From Allomeiothermus sp035760705 (GTDB lineage Bacteria; Deinococcota; Deinococci; Deinococcales; Thermaceae), in assembly GCA_035760705.1 (NCBI GenBank), contig DASTSL010000070.1, positions 1 through 49,734 on the forward strand: a DNA stretch of 49,734 bases, read 5' to 3'. The notes beneath the pieces are model-generated. The model was not told where the DNA came from and did not search any database. It saw only the letters and a program-made list of their open reading frames with translations. Shown piece by piece: positions 1 to 7,857 of this stretch. The position numbers were made by a program, and so were the translations under genes. The stretch's first letter is position 1; each line of letters starts with the position of its first letter.

Positions 1-495
1 CACGTCGAGGGTCTCGTTGGAGACCTCGGGCTCCCCCTCCGCCTCGACCCAAAAAACCACGTGGACCATCTGAGCTTTGGTGCGGCTTTTCCAGATGCGC
101 GAGTCGAAAAGGCCCAGCAGGCGCCTGGCCCTGCCGTACAAGCCGGTCTCTTCGCGCATCTCACGTACGGCTGCCTCGGCCAGGGTCTCCCCCACCTCGG
201 CCAGCCCACCGGGCATAGCCCAGAGCCGGTTATCGCGCCGCTGGACGAGCAGCAGTTTGCCCTCCCGCAACACGAAAGCATCCGCGCCCAACAGAGGGCT
301 AAGGTGGGAGAGGTTGTCCTGGTACTTGGCCAGCACCTCTTCCTCGGTCGCTTCGTCGAGCGAGGCCAACAGACCCGCCGAAAGGCGCAACAGCCGCTCA
401 TAGCGGTGCAGGTCGTAGGGGTTGTTGGCGTAGCGCAGCCCGGCGTTGGCCATCGCGCGGAGTTCATCCGCGAGTTCGTAAAGCTGCTCGCGCAT
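1..495 (-). CDS. Nudix hydrolase, C-terminus cut by window edge
   Basis: Nudix hydrolases cleave nucleoside diphosphates linked to another group (ADP-ribose, dinucleotides, oxidised nucleotides). The 165 visible residues include a complete Nudix box at about residues 97-119, with the glycine, the REMREE core and the final GL all present, so metal binding and catalysis should be intact. The first ~60 residues are helical (MREQLYELADELRAMANAGL at the start), as in Nudix proteins with the extra N-terminal helical domain. The ATG at 495 has a GAGGGG Shine-Dalgarno sequence upstream. The gene starts 21 bases after the HspR-like gene on the same strand and is probably co-transcribed with it. The substrate cannot be told. 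The end of the gene lies beyond position 1. Confidence 0.9.
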   Translation of the reverse strand, partial: MREQLYELADELRAMANAGLRYANNPYDLHRYERLLRLSAGLLASLDEATEEEVLAKYQDNLSHLSPLLGADAFVLREGKLLLVQRRDNRLWAMPGGLAEVGETLAEAAVREMREETGLYGRARRLLGLFDSRIWKSRTKAQMVHVVFWVEAEGEPEVSNETLDV

Positions 496-516
496 TCGGC
501 TCCCCTCGCCTAGCGC

Positions 517-1242
517 CTACGCGCTCTCCGGGTTGGGCTCGGATTTTTGCTGTCCGTTCAGCTCGCGCAGCAGGGCCAGCCGCAGCCGAGCTACTTCGCC
601 CTCGAGCTTGGCCTGTTGCGCGTCGAGTTCATCGCGAAGCTTGATGATCTCCTCCACCCCCGCCAGGTTGACGCCCAATTCTTGGGTCAGGCGGCGGATC
701 TCCCGCAGCTTCTCCACGTCCCGCTCCGAGTAAAGGCGAGTTTTCCCCGAGGAGCGCTTGGGAGCCACCAATCCTTTGCGCTCGTAGAGCCGCAAGGTCT
801 GCGGGTGCATGTCTACCAGCTCAGCGGCGACGGAGATCACGTAGACCGGGCGGTCCTTGGCAGCCGACTGTTTTTTCGAGGGTTCAGACTCGCGCGGGGC
901 GGGCAGGGCCGGGGGGGATTTGAGGGCCTCGAGCTTCTCTCCCAGCTCGGCCTTGAGCCGCTGGGCCTCCTCGCGGAAGCGGGTCTCGAGGGTGTACAAC
1001 TCGTCGCGGAGCTTGATGATCTCCTCGACCCCGGCCAGGTTCACCCCGAGTTCCTGGGTCAGCCGCCGGATCTCTTTGAGTTTTTCGACATCGCGCTCGG
1101 AGTATAGACGGGTCTTGCCGGAGGAGCGCTTGGGCTGGATCAACCCCTTGCGCTCGTACAAACGCAGGGTCTGCGGGTGCATGTCCACCAGCTCCGCAGC
1201 CACCGAGATGATGTACACCGGGCGGTCCTTCTCCCCTGCCAT
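517..1242 (-). CDS. hspR: HspR-like MerR-family regulator with two tandem DNA-binding units
   Basis: MerR-family regulator closest in motif to HspR, the heat-shock repressor of actinobacteria and deinococci that controls dnaK/clpB operons. The typical HspR segments are seen: an ISVAAEL start, MHPQTLRLYERKGL in the helix-turn-helix, and a GVNLAGVEEI segment. The odd feature is that the protein holds this unit twice, at residues 5-82 and 129-206. By eye 74 of 78 positions are identical. The copies are joined by a charged coiled-coil segment (about 83-108) and a Pro/Lys/Ser linker, and a second helix follows the second unit. Usual HspR proteins carry one unit in ~120-150 residues, so this is a covalent dimer of HTH units. 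The two halves differ at many synonymous positions, so the duplication is not recent. Confidence 0.88.
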   Translation of the reverse strand: MAGEKDRPVYIISVAAELVDMHPQTLRLYERKGLIQPKRSSGKTRLYSERDVEKLKEIRRLTQELGVNLAGVEEIIKLRDELYTLETRFREEAQRLKAELGEKLEALKSPPALPAPRESEPSKKQSAAKDRPVYVISVAAELVDMHPQTLRLYERKGLVAPKRSSGKTRLYSERDVEKLREIRRLTQELGVNLAGVEEIIKLRDELDAQQAKLEGEVARLRLALLRELNGQQKSEPNPESA

Positions 1243-1251
1243 ATCAACATG

Positions 1252-1286
1252 AGTATACAGAAGTTTATACGGGGGTAATCAATCAA
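1252..1286 (-). promoter_or_regulatory. Putative promoter of the HspR-like gene
   Basis: On the minus strand a TATACT hexamer (1257-1252) stands 9 bases before the ATG at 1242. Overlapping TTGATT hexamers lie upstream (1282-1277 and 1286-1281), giving spacers of 19 or 23 bases. The short distance implies a leader of at most a few bases. No clear HAIR-type inverted repeat was seen here. Confidence 0.4.
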
Positions 1287-1388
1287 CTTGCACAATCGGG
1301 AGAAGGCTCGTGCGCTCTGCGTTATGCGAGCGCAACAAGCAATTTCCGTTTGCCACAAGCCCGCTTTTGTTCGACGTACGACTTTCCC

Positions 1389-1976
1389 CTAACCTACCCG
1401 ACGGATGACGGTCCTTCCCCTCGTCCCATCTATCACAGTCTGGCGGAACTTCTCGAGCCGAGCCTCCTCGATGAGGAGTTCGACCACCAGCCCGGCTTCG
1501 CTGTAGGTTTCCCAGGCTCGAGGCAAATTCCAGCGCTCGAGCAACCCATACACCTGCCCCGCCATCTCGAAGGGGGCCTCGAGCCGCAGCCGAGCGAGCG
1601 GCACGACCTCGCGTTTGGGAGCCTGGCGCAGACATTCCGCCGCGACCCCGCCGTAGGCCCGCACTAAGCCGCCTGCCCCCAGCTTGACCCCGCCGAAGTA
1701 GCGGGTGACGACCACCATCACCCCGTCCAGTCCCTGCCCGTCAATGGCCCGCAGGATCGGCTGCCCGGCGGTTCCCCCCGGCTCGCCGTCGTCGGAGAAA
1801 CGGTAGAGTTGCCCGATCTTGTAAGCCCAGCAGTTGTGGGTGGCCTCCGGCTCGGAGGCGGATCTTAAGAACTCGAGCGCCCCCTCCGGGCTTTCCACCG
1901 GCGCCGCCTTGGCGATAAAGCGGCTTTTCTGGATAAGGTGCTCGAGGGTGTAGGGCTCGGCCAGGGTTATCGTCAT
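1389..1976 (-). CDS. yigZ: YigZ/IMPACT-family protein (UPF0029 plus DUF1949)
   Basis: YigZ-type proteins are conserved two-domain proteins related to eukaryotic IMPACT; their bacterial role is not settled, though a link to translation or RNA has been proposed. All diagnostic blocks of the N-terminal domain are present: THNCWAYKIG near residue 46, SDDGEPGGTAGQPIL near 61-75, and VVVTRYFGGVKLGAGGLVRA near 88-107. The last ~65 residues form the small ferredoxin-like DUF1949 domain. The length of 195 residues is normal for the family. The ATG at 1976 is the only sensible start, although its ribosome-binding site is weak. A terminator-like hairpin separates it from aroE upstream, so it may have its own promoter. 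Confidence 0.92.
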   Translation of the reverse strand: MTITLAEPYTLEHLIQKSRFIAKAAPVESPEGALEFLRSASEPEATHNCWAYKIGQLYRFSDDGEPGGTAGQPILRAIDGQGLDGVMVVVTRYFGGVKLGAGGLVRAYGGVAAECLRQAPKREVVPLARLRLEAPFEMAGQVYGLLERWNLPRAWETYSEAGLVVELLIEEARLEKFRQTVIDGTRGRTVIRRVG

Positions 1977-1990
1977 CGGGGGATCTCTCG

Positions 1991-2037
1991 GTAGGGGCTT
2001 GGTTGGCTCCCGCCAACCGGCAGCGCTGCGCCCCTAC
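1991..2037 (-). terminator. Nested hairpin after aroE
   Basis: Two nested perfect inverted repeats lie just after the aroE stop codon. The inner stem is GGTTGGC (2001-2007) with GCCAACC (2012-2018) around a 4-base loop. The outer stem is GTAGGGGC (1991-1998) with GCCCCTAC (2030-2037). There is no T-run. It probably ends aroE transcription, but it also lies in the yigZ leader and could act there. Confidence 0.55.
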
Positions 2038-2041
2038 ACCT

Positions 2042-2857
2042 TCACATGCCTAACCGGTCTCGAGCCGCCCGGTACATCACCGAAACGTTCGGTTTGCGCC
2101 CCGTCCAAAGCTCGAACGCCAAGGCCCCCTGCCAGACCAGCATGGGCAACCCGCCCAAGGTCCGCAGGCCGCTGGCCTGGGCGTCCCGCAACAGCTTGGT
2201 CACCGGGGGATTGTAGACGATGTCCACCACGGCTGCGGATTCAGGCAGTAACCCCTCGGGAAGAGGCGAAGATTCCGGGTCCTTGAGCCCCACGCTGGTC
2301 GTATTGATCAGCAAGTCGCACTCGCCCACCGCCCCCTCGAGCGAGAAGTCCGGCACGTACATCAGCCCGAACTCCTCGGCGAGTTCCATGGCCCGGATGG
2401 GGGTGCGGTTTCGGATCCAGATCTCCGCGGCGTGCGGCTTGAGCGCAAAGACGATCCCCCGGGCAGCCCCGCCCGCACCCAGGATCAAGACGCGCTTTCC
2501 TTGGTACTCGATCCCGGCTTCCTCGAGCCCCCGCAAAAACCCCGGGGCGTCAGTGTTGTGGCCCACCAGCCTGCCGGATTCGTTGACGACGGTATTGACC
2601 GCGCCGATCGCTTTTGCTTCGGGCGAGAGGTCGTCCAGATAGGGGATGACGTTCTCCTTGTGGGGAACCGTTACATTAACCCCGCGAAACTCCCGGCGAA
2701 CCTGGTCGAGTCGCTCGGGGAGCACGCGGGGGGTCTCGAGCAACTCGTAGGTTCCCGGTAGGCCCAGCTCTTGCAAGGCAGCCTGGTGCATCGCCGGGGA
2801 AAGCGAATGCGAGAGGGGAAAGCCAATCAGGCCGAGGCGGATGGGGCGGGCACTCAC
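2042..2857 (-). CDS. aroE: Shikimate dehydrogenase
   Basis: AroE reduces 3-dehydroshikimate to shikimate with NADPH, the fourth step of the chorismate pathway, in the cytoplasm. The substrate-binding SHSLSP motif is near residue 16, the catalytic lysine is in NVTVPHK, the catalytic aspartate in HNTDAPG, and the NADP-binding GAGGAARG in the C-terminal Rossmann domain. I chose the GTG at 2857, which gives 271 residues, the normal family length, and has GGTAGGG 8 bases upstream. An in-frame ATG at 2947 would add 30 residues with no similarity to the family. The gene is divergent from nfeD. Confidence 0.95.
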   Translation of the reverse strand: MSARPIRLGLIGFPLSHSLSPAMHQAALQELGLPGTYELLETPRVLPERLDQVRREFRGVNVTVPHKENVIPYLDDLSPEAKAIGAVNTVVNESGRLVGHNTDAPGFLRGLEEAGIEYQGKRVLILGAGGAARGIVFALKPHAAEIWIRNRTPIRAMELAEEFGLMYVPDFSLEGAVGECDLLINTTSVGLKDPESSPLPEGLLPESAAVVDIVYNPPVTKLLRDAQASGLRTLGGLPMLVWQGALAFELWTGRKPNVSVMYRAARDRLGM

Positions 2858-2942
2858 TTTATTAACCCTACCAGAGAAATCCCCCGGATCGGTCGCTGGA
2901 GTCTCCATTCGAGCGGTAAGGAAGGGAAAAAGTCTACTTATC

Positions 2943-2975
2943 TTCACAGTCTCGCGGTGGGCTTCTGGATAAGAT
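2943..2975 (+). promoter_or_regulatory. Putative leaderless promoter of the nfeD operon
   Basis: TAAGAT (2970-2975) ends exactly 7 bases before the GTG start codon at 2983, and no Shine-Dalgarno sequence is visible. A TTCACA at 2943-2948 could serve as a -35 element, but the 21-base spacer is long. The position suggests transcription starting at or next to the start codon. Confidence 0.4.
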
Positions 2976-2982
2976 ATAGGCA

Positions 2983-4257
2983 GTGAAACGACTCCTGTCC
3001 GTTTTGATGGTGGCCCTGGGGTTGGGGCTGGCCAAAACCTATGTCATCCCCATAGAGGGGACGATTGACTTGCCGCTCGCCACCTTCCTCGAGCAGTCCC
3101 TAGACCGCGCCGAGCGCGAGGGGGCCAGCGGGGTAGTGCTCTACATCGATACCCCTGGGGGGCGGGTGGACGCGGCCATGCGGATGTCGGATCGCATCCT
3201 GGCCTCTCCTTTGCCCACCTTCTCGGTGGTGCAAAACGCCTTTTCGGCGGGAGCTCTGATCTCGCTCTCGGCCCAGCAGATCGCCATGTTGCCGGGCTCA
3301 GAGATCGGGGCGGCGTTGCCCATCCAGGTGACGCCGGTGACCAATACCGTCTCGGCCACCGACCGCAAGGTGATCTCGGCCCTGCGGGGGAAGTTTAGGG
3401 CCGTGGCCGAGGCCCGCGGGCGACCGGTGAACCTGGCCGAAGCCATGGTGGACCCTGAGGTCTCGGTGCCGGGACTCAAAACTAAGGACGAACCTCTTAC
3501 CCTCTCAGCCCAGAAAGCCGTCGAGTTGAAGGTGGCCGACTTCCAGGCCGCAAGCCTGCAAGATGCACTTACCAAGGCTGGATTCAACCCCCAGACCGAG
3601 CGCCTCGAGCCGGGGACTCGGGTCCAGGCCGCCCGCTTTCTGACCGCTCCCACCGTCGCCGCGATCCTGCTGGCGATCGGGGTCTTGGGGCTGATCCTGG
3701 AGTTCTTCACCCCCGGCACCTTCATCCCGGCCACCGTGGGGATCGTAGCCTTGGGGCTTTATTTCACCGGGAGCGTGCTGGCCGGCTCGAGCGGGGTGGT
3801 GGAGGTGCTGCTGTTCTTCGGCGGCCTGCTCCTGCTGGCCTTCGAGCTGTTCATCGCCCCCGGCTTTGGCTTCCCCGGCGTGATCGGGATCGGCCTGCTG
3901 ATCGCCTCGGTGTACCTCACCTTCGGCTCGGATTCGCTGACGGTGGGAGCTTATTCGGTGGTGATCCTGGGCTTGGGGCTCTTCTTGATCTTCCGCTTCG
4001 TACCCCGCACCCGGGTGGCCAAGGCCTTCGTGCTCGAGAGTTCGATTGACCAGACCGCCCCCCCGCGCAACGAACTCGAGACCCTGATGGGAGCCATCGG
4101 CACCGCCCTCACCGACCTTCGCCCGGCGGGTACGGCCCTCTTTGGCGAGCGCCGGGTGGACGTGGTGACCGCGGGGGAGTTCATCGCCCGCGGAAGTAAC
4201 ATCCGGGTGGTCCAGGTGGAAGGCCCCCGGGTCGTGGTGCGCAGCATGGAAGGCTGA
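2983..4257 (+). CDS. nfeD: NfeD-type membrane-bound serine protease (long form)
   Basis: Long NfeD proteins join an exported ClpP-like serine protease domain to a membrane domain and a C-terminal OB-fold, and pair with flotillin/stomatin partners. Residues 1-17 are a signal peptide. The protease domain follows, with IDTPGG at 55-60, the nucleophile at S88 (AFSAGA) and a probable general base at K129. The 41-residue spacing equals that of the S97/K138 dyad of Pyrococcus PH1510. Four to five hydrophobic segments span about residues 215-345, and the NfeD OB-fold (TDLRPAGTALF, GEFIARGS) ends the chain. The start codon is GTG. floA begins 28 bases later, the usual partnership in bacteria. Confidence 0.93.
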   Translation: MKRLLSVLMVALGLGLAKTYVIPIEGTIDLPLATFLEQSLDRAEREGASGVVLYIDTPGGRVDAAMRMSDRILASPLPTFSVVQNAFSAGALISLSAQQIAMLPGSEIGAALPIQVTPVTNTVSATDRKVISALRGKFRAVAEARGRPVNLAEAMVDPEVSVPGLKTKDEPLTLSAQKAVELKVADFQAASLQDALTKAGFNPQTERLEPGTRVQAARFLTAPTVAAILLAIGVLGLILEFFTPGTFIPATVGIVALGLYFTGSVLAGSSGVVEVLLFFGGLLLLAFELFIAPGFGFPGVIGIGLLIASVYLTFGSDSLTVGAYSVVILGLGLFLIFRFVPRTRVAKAFVLESSIDQTAPPRNELETLMGAIGTALTDLRPAGTALFGERRVDVVTAGEFIARGSNIRVVQVEGPRVVVRSMEG

Positions 4258-4285
4258 TTCGATCAGCTCAAGTTGTGGAGGCATA

Positions 4286-5272
4286 ATGGAGACCTTTCTT
4301 CCGATCATCTTCGCTGGTTTAGTCCTCATCCTGGTCTTTATCTTCTTCACCTTTATCCCGGTGGGGCTGTGGGTCACGGCCTACTTCTCGGGGGTGCGTG
4401 TACCCCTCACTAGCCTGGTGGGAATGCGCTTTCGCCGCATCCCTCCCAGCCGAATTATCTTCCCGATGATTAAGGCCTTCAAAGCTGGGATCCCGGTAGA
4501 AGTCCCCCGCCTGGAAGCCCAGTATCTGGCTGGGGGTAACGTAGACCGGGTGGTAGACGCTCTGATCGCCGCCGAGAAGGCCGGGATCAAGCTCACCTTT
4601 GACCGGGCAGCGGCTATAGACCTTGCAGGACGGGACGTGCTCGAGGCGGTGCGGCTCTCGGTCAACCCCAAGGTCATCACCTCTCCGATGGTGGCGGGCA
4701 TGGCCCAGGACGGCATCCAGCTCCTGGCCACCGCCCGGATCACGGTGCGGGCCAACATCGACCGCCTGGTGGGCGGCGCAGGCGAAGAGACCATCGTGGC
4801 CCGCGTCGGCGAGGGCATCGTGGCCTCGATCGGCCAGAGCATGGATCACAAACAGGTGCTCGAGCAACCCGACCGCATCTCCAAGACCGTGCTGGCCAAG
4901 GGTCTCGACGCGGGGACGGCCTTCGAGATCCTCTCGGTGGACATCGCCGAGGTGGACGTGGGCAAGAACATCGGCGCCCAACTCCGCACCGACCAGGCCG
5001 AGGCCGACAAGAAGATCGCCCAGGCTAAGGCCGAGGAGCGCCGGGCGATGGCCGTAGCCGCCGAACAGGAGAACACCGCTTTGGTCGAGGCCATGCGGGC
5101 CAAGCTGGTGGAGGCCCAGGCCGCGGTGCCGCTGGCCATGGCCGACGCCCTGCGCGCGGGAAAGCTCGGCATCATGGACTACTACCAGCTCAAGAACATC
5201 GAGGCCGACACCGACATGCGCGAGAGCATCAGCCGGGCCACTACCCCCGACGAGAGCCAGGGGCCGAGGTGA
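4286..5272 (+). CDS. floA: Flotillin-like membrane scaffold protein FloA
   Basis: FloA-type proteins form membrane-associated assemblies in functional membrane microdomains. The 328-residue protein has one N-terminal membrane segment (about residues 5-30), a SPFH-like middle domain and a C-terminal Ala/Glu-rich coiled coil (about 225-275, AEADKKIAQAKAEERRAMAV). The family blocks FRRIPPSRII, GGNVDRVVDALIAA and IAEVDVGKNIGAQL are clearly seen. It has a GGAGG ribosome-binding site 4 bases before ATG. It follows the nfeD protease gene directly, matching the yqeZ-yqfA pair of Bacillus, so the two proteins probably work together in membrane quality control. Confidence 0.95.
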   Translation: METFLPIIFAGLVLILVFIFFTFIPVGLWVTAYFSGVRVPLTSLVGMRFRRIPPSRIIFPMIKAFKAGIPVEVPRLEAQYLAGGNVDRVVDALIAAEKAGIKLTFDRAAAIDLAGRDVLEAVRLSVNPKVITSPMVAGMAQDGIQLLATARITVRANIDRLVGGAGEETIVARVGEGIVASIGQSMDHKQVLEQPDRISKTVLAKGLDAGTAFEILSVDIAEVDVGKNIGAQLRTDQAEADKKIAQAKAEERRAMAVAAEQENTALVEAMRAKLVEAQAAVPLAMADALRAGKLGIMDYYQLKNIEADTDMRESISRATTPDESQGPR

Positions 5273-5276
5273 TAAA

Positions 5277-5345
5277 GGCGAGGAGAGGGGGAGCCAAGGA
5301 CGATCCCCGCTCTTATCCTGGCTTTTACTCCCCCTCCCGCTCGCC
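5277..5345 (+). terminator. Imperfect long hairpin between floA and the proline-rich gene
   Basis: GGCGAG (5277-5282) and GGGGGAG (5287-5293) pair with CTCCCCC (5328-5334) and CTCGCC (5340-5345). An inner GCCA/TGGC stem is possible. There is no T-run, and the downstream gene is in the same direction with its own AGGAG site, so this may be a partial terminator or an mRNA-processing or stability structure. Confidence 0.4.
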
Positions 5346-5362
5346 CTCCTCTCAGGAGAACT

Positions 5363-5944
5363 ATGCAACTCGATGACCTGATCGGACTGCTGTTCTTCGT
5401 GTTCTTCGTGATCCTACCTGCCCTGTCGGGTCTGTTTCGGCGGGGCCAGCAGCCTCCCGATCTGGACGAGCCGGAGATCCCCCGGCCTCGCCCGCAACCC
5501 CAGCAACCCCGTCCCCAACCCTCCCCGAGCACCCAGCAGACCTCACCCTCGCCACGCCCCCCGCCGTCTGCCCCGCGCCCTGCGCAGCCTGTGCACCGCC
5601 CCCAACCGGCTCAGCCGAGACCGGCGCAACCCCCCCGGCCCGCGCAGCACCCCGAGCCCCGCCCGGTGAGCGACGCGGCGCGGACGCTTGAAGAGCACGC
5701 CCGCCAGCAACAGGCCGAGCAGGCTCGGCGCGACCAAGCCCGTCAACCGGTCCGCTCTCCGCAACCCCCCGCGCCCGTTACCCCAGTGAAAAAAGCGACC
5801 CCGCAACCTTTGTTGGCCGACAAGGATGCTATCTTGAAAGGGATGATCTGGCGGCAGATCCTCGAGGAACCTCGAGGGAAGCATTGGCAGCGGAGTTGGG
5901 CGGCACGAAGCGCTGGGAGGAGACGACGGAGACCAAGAATTTGA
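5363..5944 (+). CDS. Membrane-anchored proline-rich protein of unknown function
   Basis: Not recognised as a named family. Residues 7-25 are one strongly hydrophobic segment (IGLLFFVFFVILPALSGLF). A low-complexity stretch of about 125 residues follows, made largely of Pro, Gln, Arg and Ala. A short conserved-looking end contains ILKGMIWRQILEEPRG and a basic tail. The likely form is a single membrane anchor with a disordered cytoplasmic arm. It lies where Bacillus has yqfB/yqfC between floA and phoH. Its TGA (5942-5944) overlaps a TTG that is a good candidate start for phoH, which suggests coupled translation. The coding call rests on position, the AGGAG site and the sharp N-terminal helix; homology is not visible. 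Confidence 0.7.
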   Translation: MQLDDLIGLLFFVFFVILPALSGLFRRGQQPPDLDEPEIPRPRPQPQQPRPQPSPSTQQTSPSPRPPPSAPRPAQPVHRPQPAQPRPAQPPRPAQHPEPRPVSDAARTLEEHARQQQAEQARRDQARQPVRSPQPPAPVTPVKKATPQPLLADKDAILKGMIWRQILEEPRGKHWQRSWAARSAGRRRRRPRI

Positions 5945-6930
5945 TCCCGCTGAAATCGCCACAAGAGGCCCTGGCTCTTTTGGGCCAGGGCGATCAATAT
6001 CTCAGATATCTCAAGAAACTGCTCCCCGCCCAGATCCTGGTACGGGGGAACGAGATTCAGCTTTCGGGCACCCCGGAGGCCGTGCAACTCAGCGAGCGGG
6101 TGTTGCGCGACCTCCTGACCTTGGTGCGGCAAGGAGCCGATTTGGACGAAGCCACCTTGGAACAAGCGGTGATGAGCGCCCAAGGCGGCGGCTCGATGGT
6201 GCAGGAGTCGAGCAGCGCCGAGCTGGGCGAGCTGGCCCTGCCGGGTCGCCTCAAACCCAAGACCCCCGGCCAGAAACGCTACGTGGAGGCCATTTCGCAA
6301 AGCGACATCACCTTCGGGGTGGGGCCTGCCGGAACCGGCAAGACCTACTTGGCGGTGGCGATGGCGGTGGCCTTCCTCAAAGCCAAGAAGATCAAGCGTA
6401 TCATCCTCACCCGCCCGGCGGTGGAAGCCGGGGAGCGGTTAGGGTTCTTGCCCGGCGACCTCCAGGCCAAGATTGACCCCTACCTGCGCCCCCTCTACGA
6501 CGCGCTCTTCGACATGATCGATGCCGAGCGCTTCGAGCACTACATCCAGTCGGGGGTGATCGAGGTGGCGCCGCTGGCTTTTATGCGGGGTCGCACGCTC
6601 AATGACGCGTTCATTATCCTCGACGAGGCTCAGAACACCACCCCCGAGCAGATGAAGATGTTCCTGACCCGGATGGGGTTCAACTCTCGAGTGGTCATCA
6701 CCGGCGACGTGACCCAGATTGACTTGCCAAAAGCGCAAAAAAGCGGCCTGGTCGAGGCGATGCGCATCCTCAAGGACATCCAGGGCATCGCCATGCTCTA
6801 CTTCCGGGAGTCCGACGTAGTGCGTCACCCTCTGGTAGCCCGCATCGTCAAAGCCTACGAAAGCTCCGAAGCCGCCAGCCAGCGCCTTGACGCGGTCCCC
6901 CGCAGCGAAGACCATGCCCGGCAGGGGTAA
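5941..6930 (+). CDS. phoH: PhoH-like ATPase
   Basis: PhoH-family proteins are cytoplasmic P-loop NTPases related to the helicase core, usually next to ybeY and linked with RNA metabolism. An N-terminal KH-like segment (LVRGNEIQLSGTPEAVQLSERVL) precedes the ATPase domain, which has Walker A GPAGTGKT, the block RPAVEAGERLGFLPGDLQ, and Walker B with FIILDEAQNTTPEQMKMFLTRMG. I prefer the TTG at 5941: it overlaps the upstream stop as TTGA, has GGAG 9 bases upstream, and gives the usual ~329 residues. A TTG at 5884 with GAGGGA upstream is the alternative and would add 19 residues. Confidence 0.93.
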   Translation: MIPLKSPQEALALLGQGDQYLRYLKKLLPAQILVRGNEIQLSGTPEAVQLSERVLRDLLTLVRQGADLDEATLEQAVMSAQGGGSMVQESSSAELGELALPGRLKPKTPGQKRYVEAISQSDITFGVGPAGTGKTYLAVAMAVAFLKAKKIKRIILTRPAVEAGERLGFLPGDLQAKIDPYLRPLYDALFDMIDAERFEHYIQSGVIEVAPLAFMRGRTLNDAFIILDEAQNTTPEQMKMFLTRMGFNSRVVITGDVTQIDLPKAQKSGLVEAMRILKDIQGIAMLYFRESDVVRHPLVARIVKAYESSEAASQRLDAVPRSEDHARQG

Positions 6931-7375
6931 GCCCGGCCTGCCCAAGTCCACGGGCAAAGTGGACCTGATCCCCAAACAACTGACCCCCAGCGGGTTGCGC
7001 TCGAGGCTCAAGAAATCGCTGGGCAAGCTGATGGCCCAGCTGGGCTATCCCGGACACGCGGTCACGGTAGTGCTCACCGACGACGCGGAGATCCGAGCCC
7101 TGAAGCTCGAGCACTGGGGCGAAGACGCACCCACCGACGTGCTCTCCTTCCCCACCTTCGAGCCGGGCGACCCCTTCGTGCCGCCGCATCTGGGCGACAT
7201 CGTGATCAGCCTGGACACCGCGAAGCGCCAGGCCGAGGAGCAAGGGCATACACTAGAGACCGAGGTGCTCATCTTGGCCGCTCATAGCTTCTGGCATTTG
7301 CTGGGTCACGACCACACCACGGAGGCCGAATGGGCTGGGTTCCACCGCGTCCAGGCGCTGATCCAAACCCTGTAA
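6914..7375 (+). CDS. ybeY: Endoribonuclease YbeY
   Basis: YbeY is a zinc-dependent endoribonuclease needed for 16S rRNA 3'-end maturation and 70S quality control. The metal site HxxxHxxxxxH is intact (AHSFWHLLGHDH) and the upstream DAPTDVLSFP and GDIVIS blocks are as expected. The ATG at 6914 overlaps the end of phoH by 17 bases; an in-frame TTG at 6887 and a GTG at 6959 are alternatives, the last giving an N-terminus closer to typical YbeY. The phoH-ybeY-dgkA order is widely conserved and supports coupled expression. Confidence 0.95.
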   Translation: MPGRGKPGLPKSTGKVDLIPKQLTPSGLRSRLKKSLGKLMAQLGYPGHAVTVVLTDDAEIRALKLEHWGEDAPTDVLSFPTFEPGDPFVPPHLGDIVISLDTAKRQAEEQGHTLETEVLILAAHSFWHLLGHDHTTEAEWAGFHRVQALIQTL

Positions 7376-7725
7376 AGGGGTTGCGCGAGTCCTTCGGCTA
7401 CGCCTTCCGCGGTCTGCGCTACGCTTGGAGGAGCCAGCGGAACTTCCGGGTCGAGAGCTACATCGCTGCACTGGCCCTAGTCCTCTCCCTCTGGCTGGGG
7501 GTGGGTTTGCTCGAGGTTCTCTTCCTGATCCTGATCGTTCTCTCGCTCGAGCTTTTGAACACTGCACTGGAAGCGGTGGTGGACCTGGCCTCTCCCACCT
7601 ACCATCCCCTGGCCAAAGCCGCCAAGGACACCGCGGCGGCAGCGGTACTGGTCTCGAGCTTGCTCTCGGCCCTGATCGGTCTGGCCATCTTTGGCCCGCC
7701 CCTCTTGGCGAAGCTGGGCTTATAG
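7330..7725 (+). CDS. dgkA: DgkA-family diacylglycerol or undecaprenol kinase
   Basis: Small integral membrane lipid kinase. In Gram-positive bacteria this family phosphorylates undecaprenol for cell-wall carrier recycling. The signature ELLNTALEAVVDLASPTYHPLAKAAKD carries the catalytic and metal-binding glutamates. Three hydrophobic segments are seen (about 43-60, 62-80 and 105-125). The ATG at 7330 overlaps ybeY by 46 bases; a TTG at 7381 would remove 17 non-conserved residues but its ribosome-binding site would be too close. Membership of the phoH-ybeY cluster fits the family. Undecaprenol rather than diacylglycerol as substrate is inferred from the subfamily. Confidence 0.92.
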   Translation: MGWVPPRPGADPNPVKGLRESFGYAFRGLRYAWRSQRNFRVESYIAALALVLSLWLGVGLLEVLFLILIVLSLELLNTALEAVVDLASPTYHPLAKAAKDTAAAAVLVSSLLSALIGLAIFGPPLLAKLGL

Positions 7726-7773
7726 AGCAATGAGCGATGAGCGATCCGGCCTTCTGCATTCTGCATCCGTTAG
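7725..7773. repeat. 7-bp-period tract after dgkA
   Basis: Seven consecutive heptads in one register: GAGCAAT, then GAGCGAT twice (7732-7745), one divergent unit, TCTGCAT twice (7753-7766), and CCGTTAG. The first heptad overlaps the last base of the dgkA stop codon. Confidence 0.75.
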
Positions 7774-7804
7774 CTCTCTGACGAAAGGCCAGAGGGCGAT
7801 GTGC

Positions 7805-7857
7805 TACAATCCTCATCAGTAGGTATGGATAAACCGCCCAGTCGAAGTCCTTCGACT
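7805..7857 (+). promoter_or_regulatory. Putative promoter and leader hairpin of the CBS-domain gene
   Basis: TACAAT at 7805-7810 is a good -10 hexamer. The nearest -35-like word, CTGACG at 7778-7783, is 21 bases away, so that part is weak. A perfect hairpin AGTCGAAG/CTTCGACT (7840-7847 with 7850-7857) lies in the predicted leader. The leader would be about 118 bases and has further short pairings near 7900-7930. Confidence 0.35.

Noticed and set aside
1243..1388. HAIR-type operator for the HspR-like protein
   Set aside because: No CTTGAGT-N7-ACTCAAG-like pair is seen upstream of the gene; only a promoter-like arrangement.
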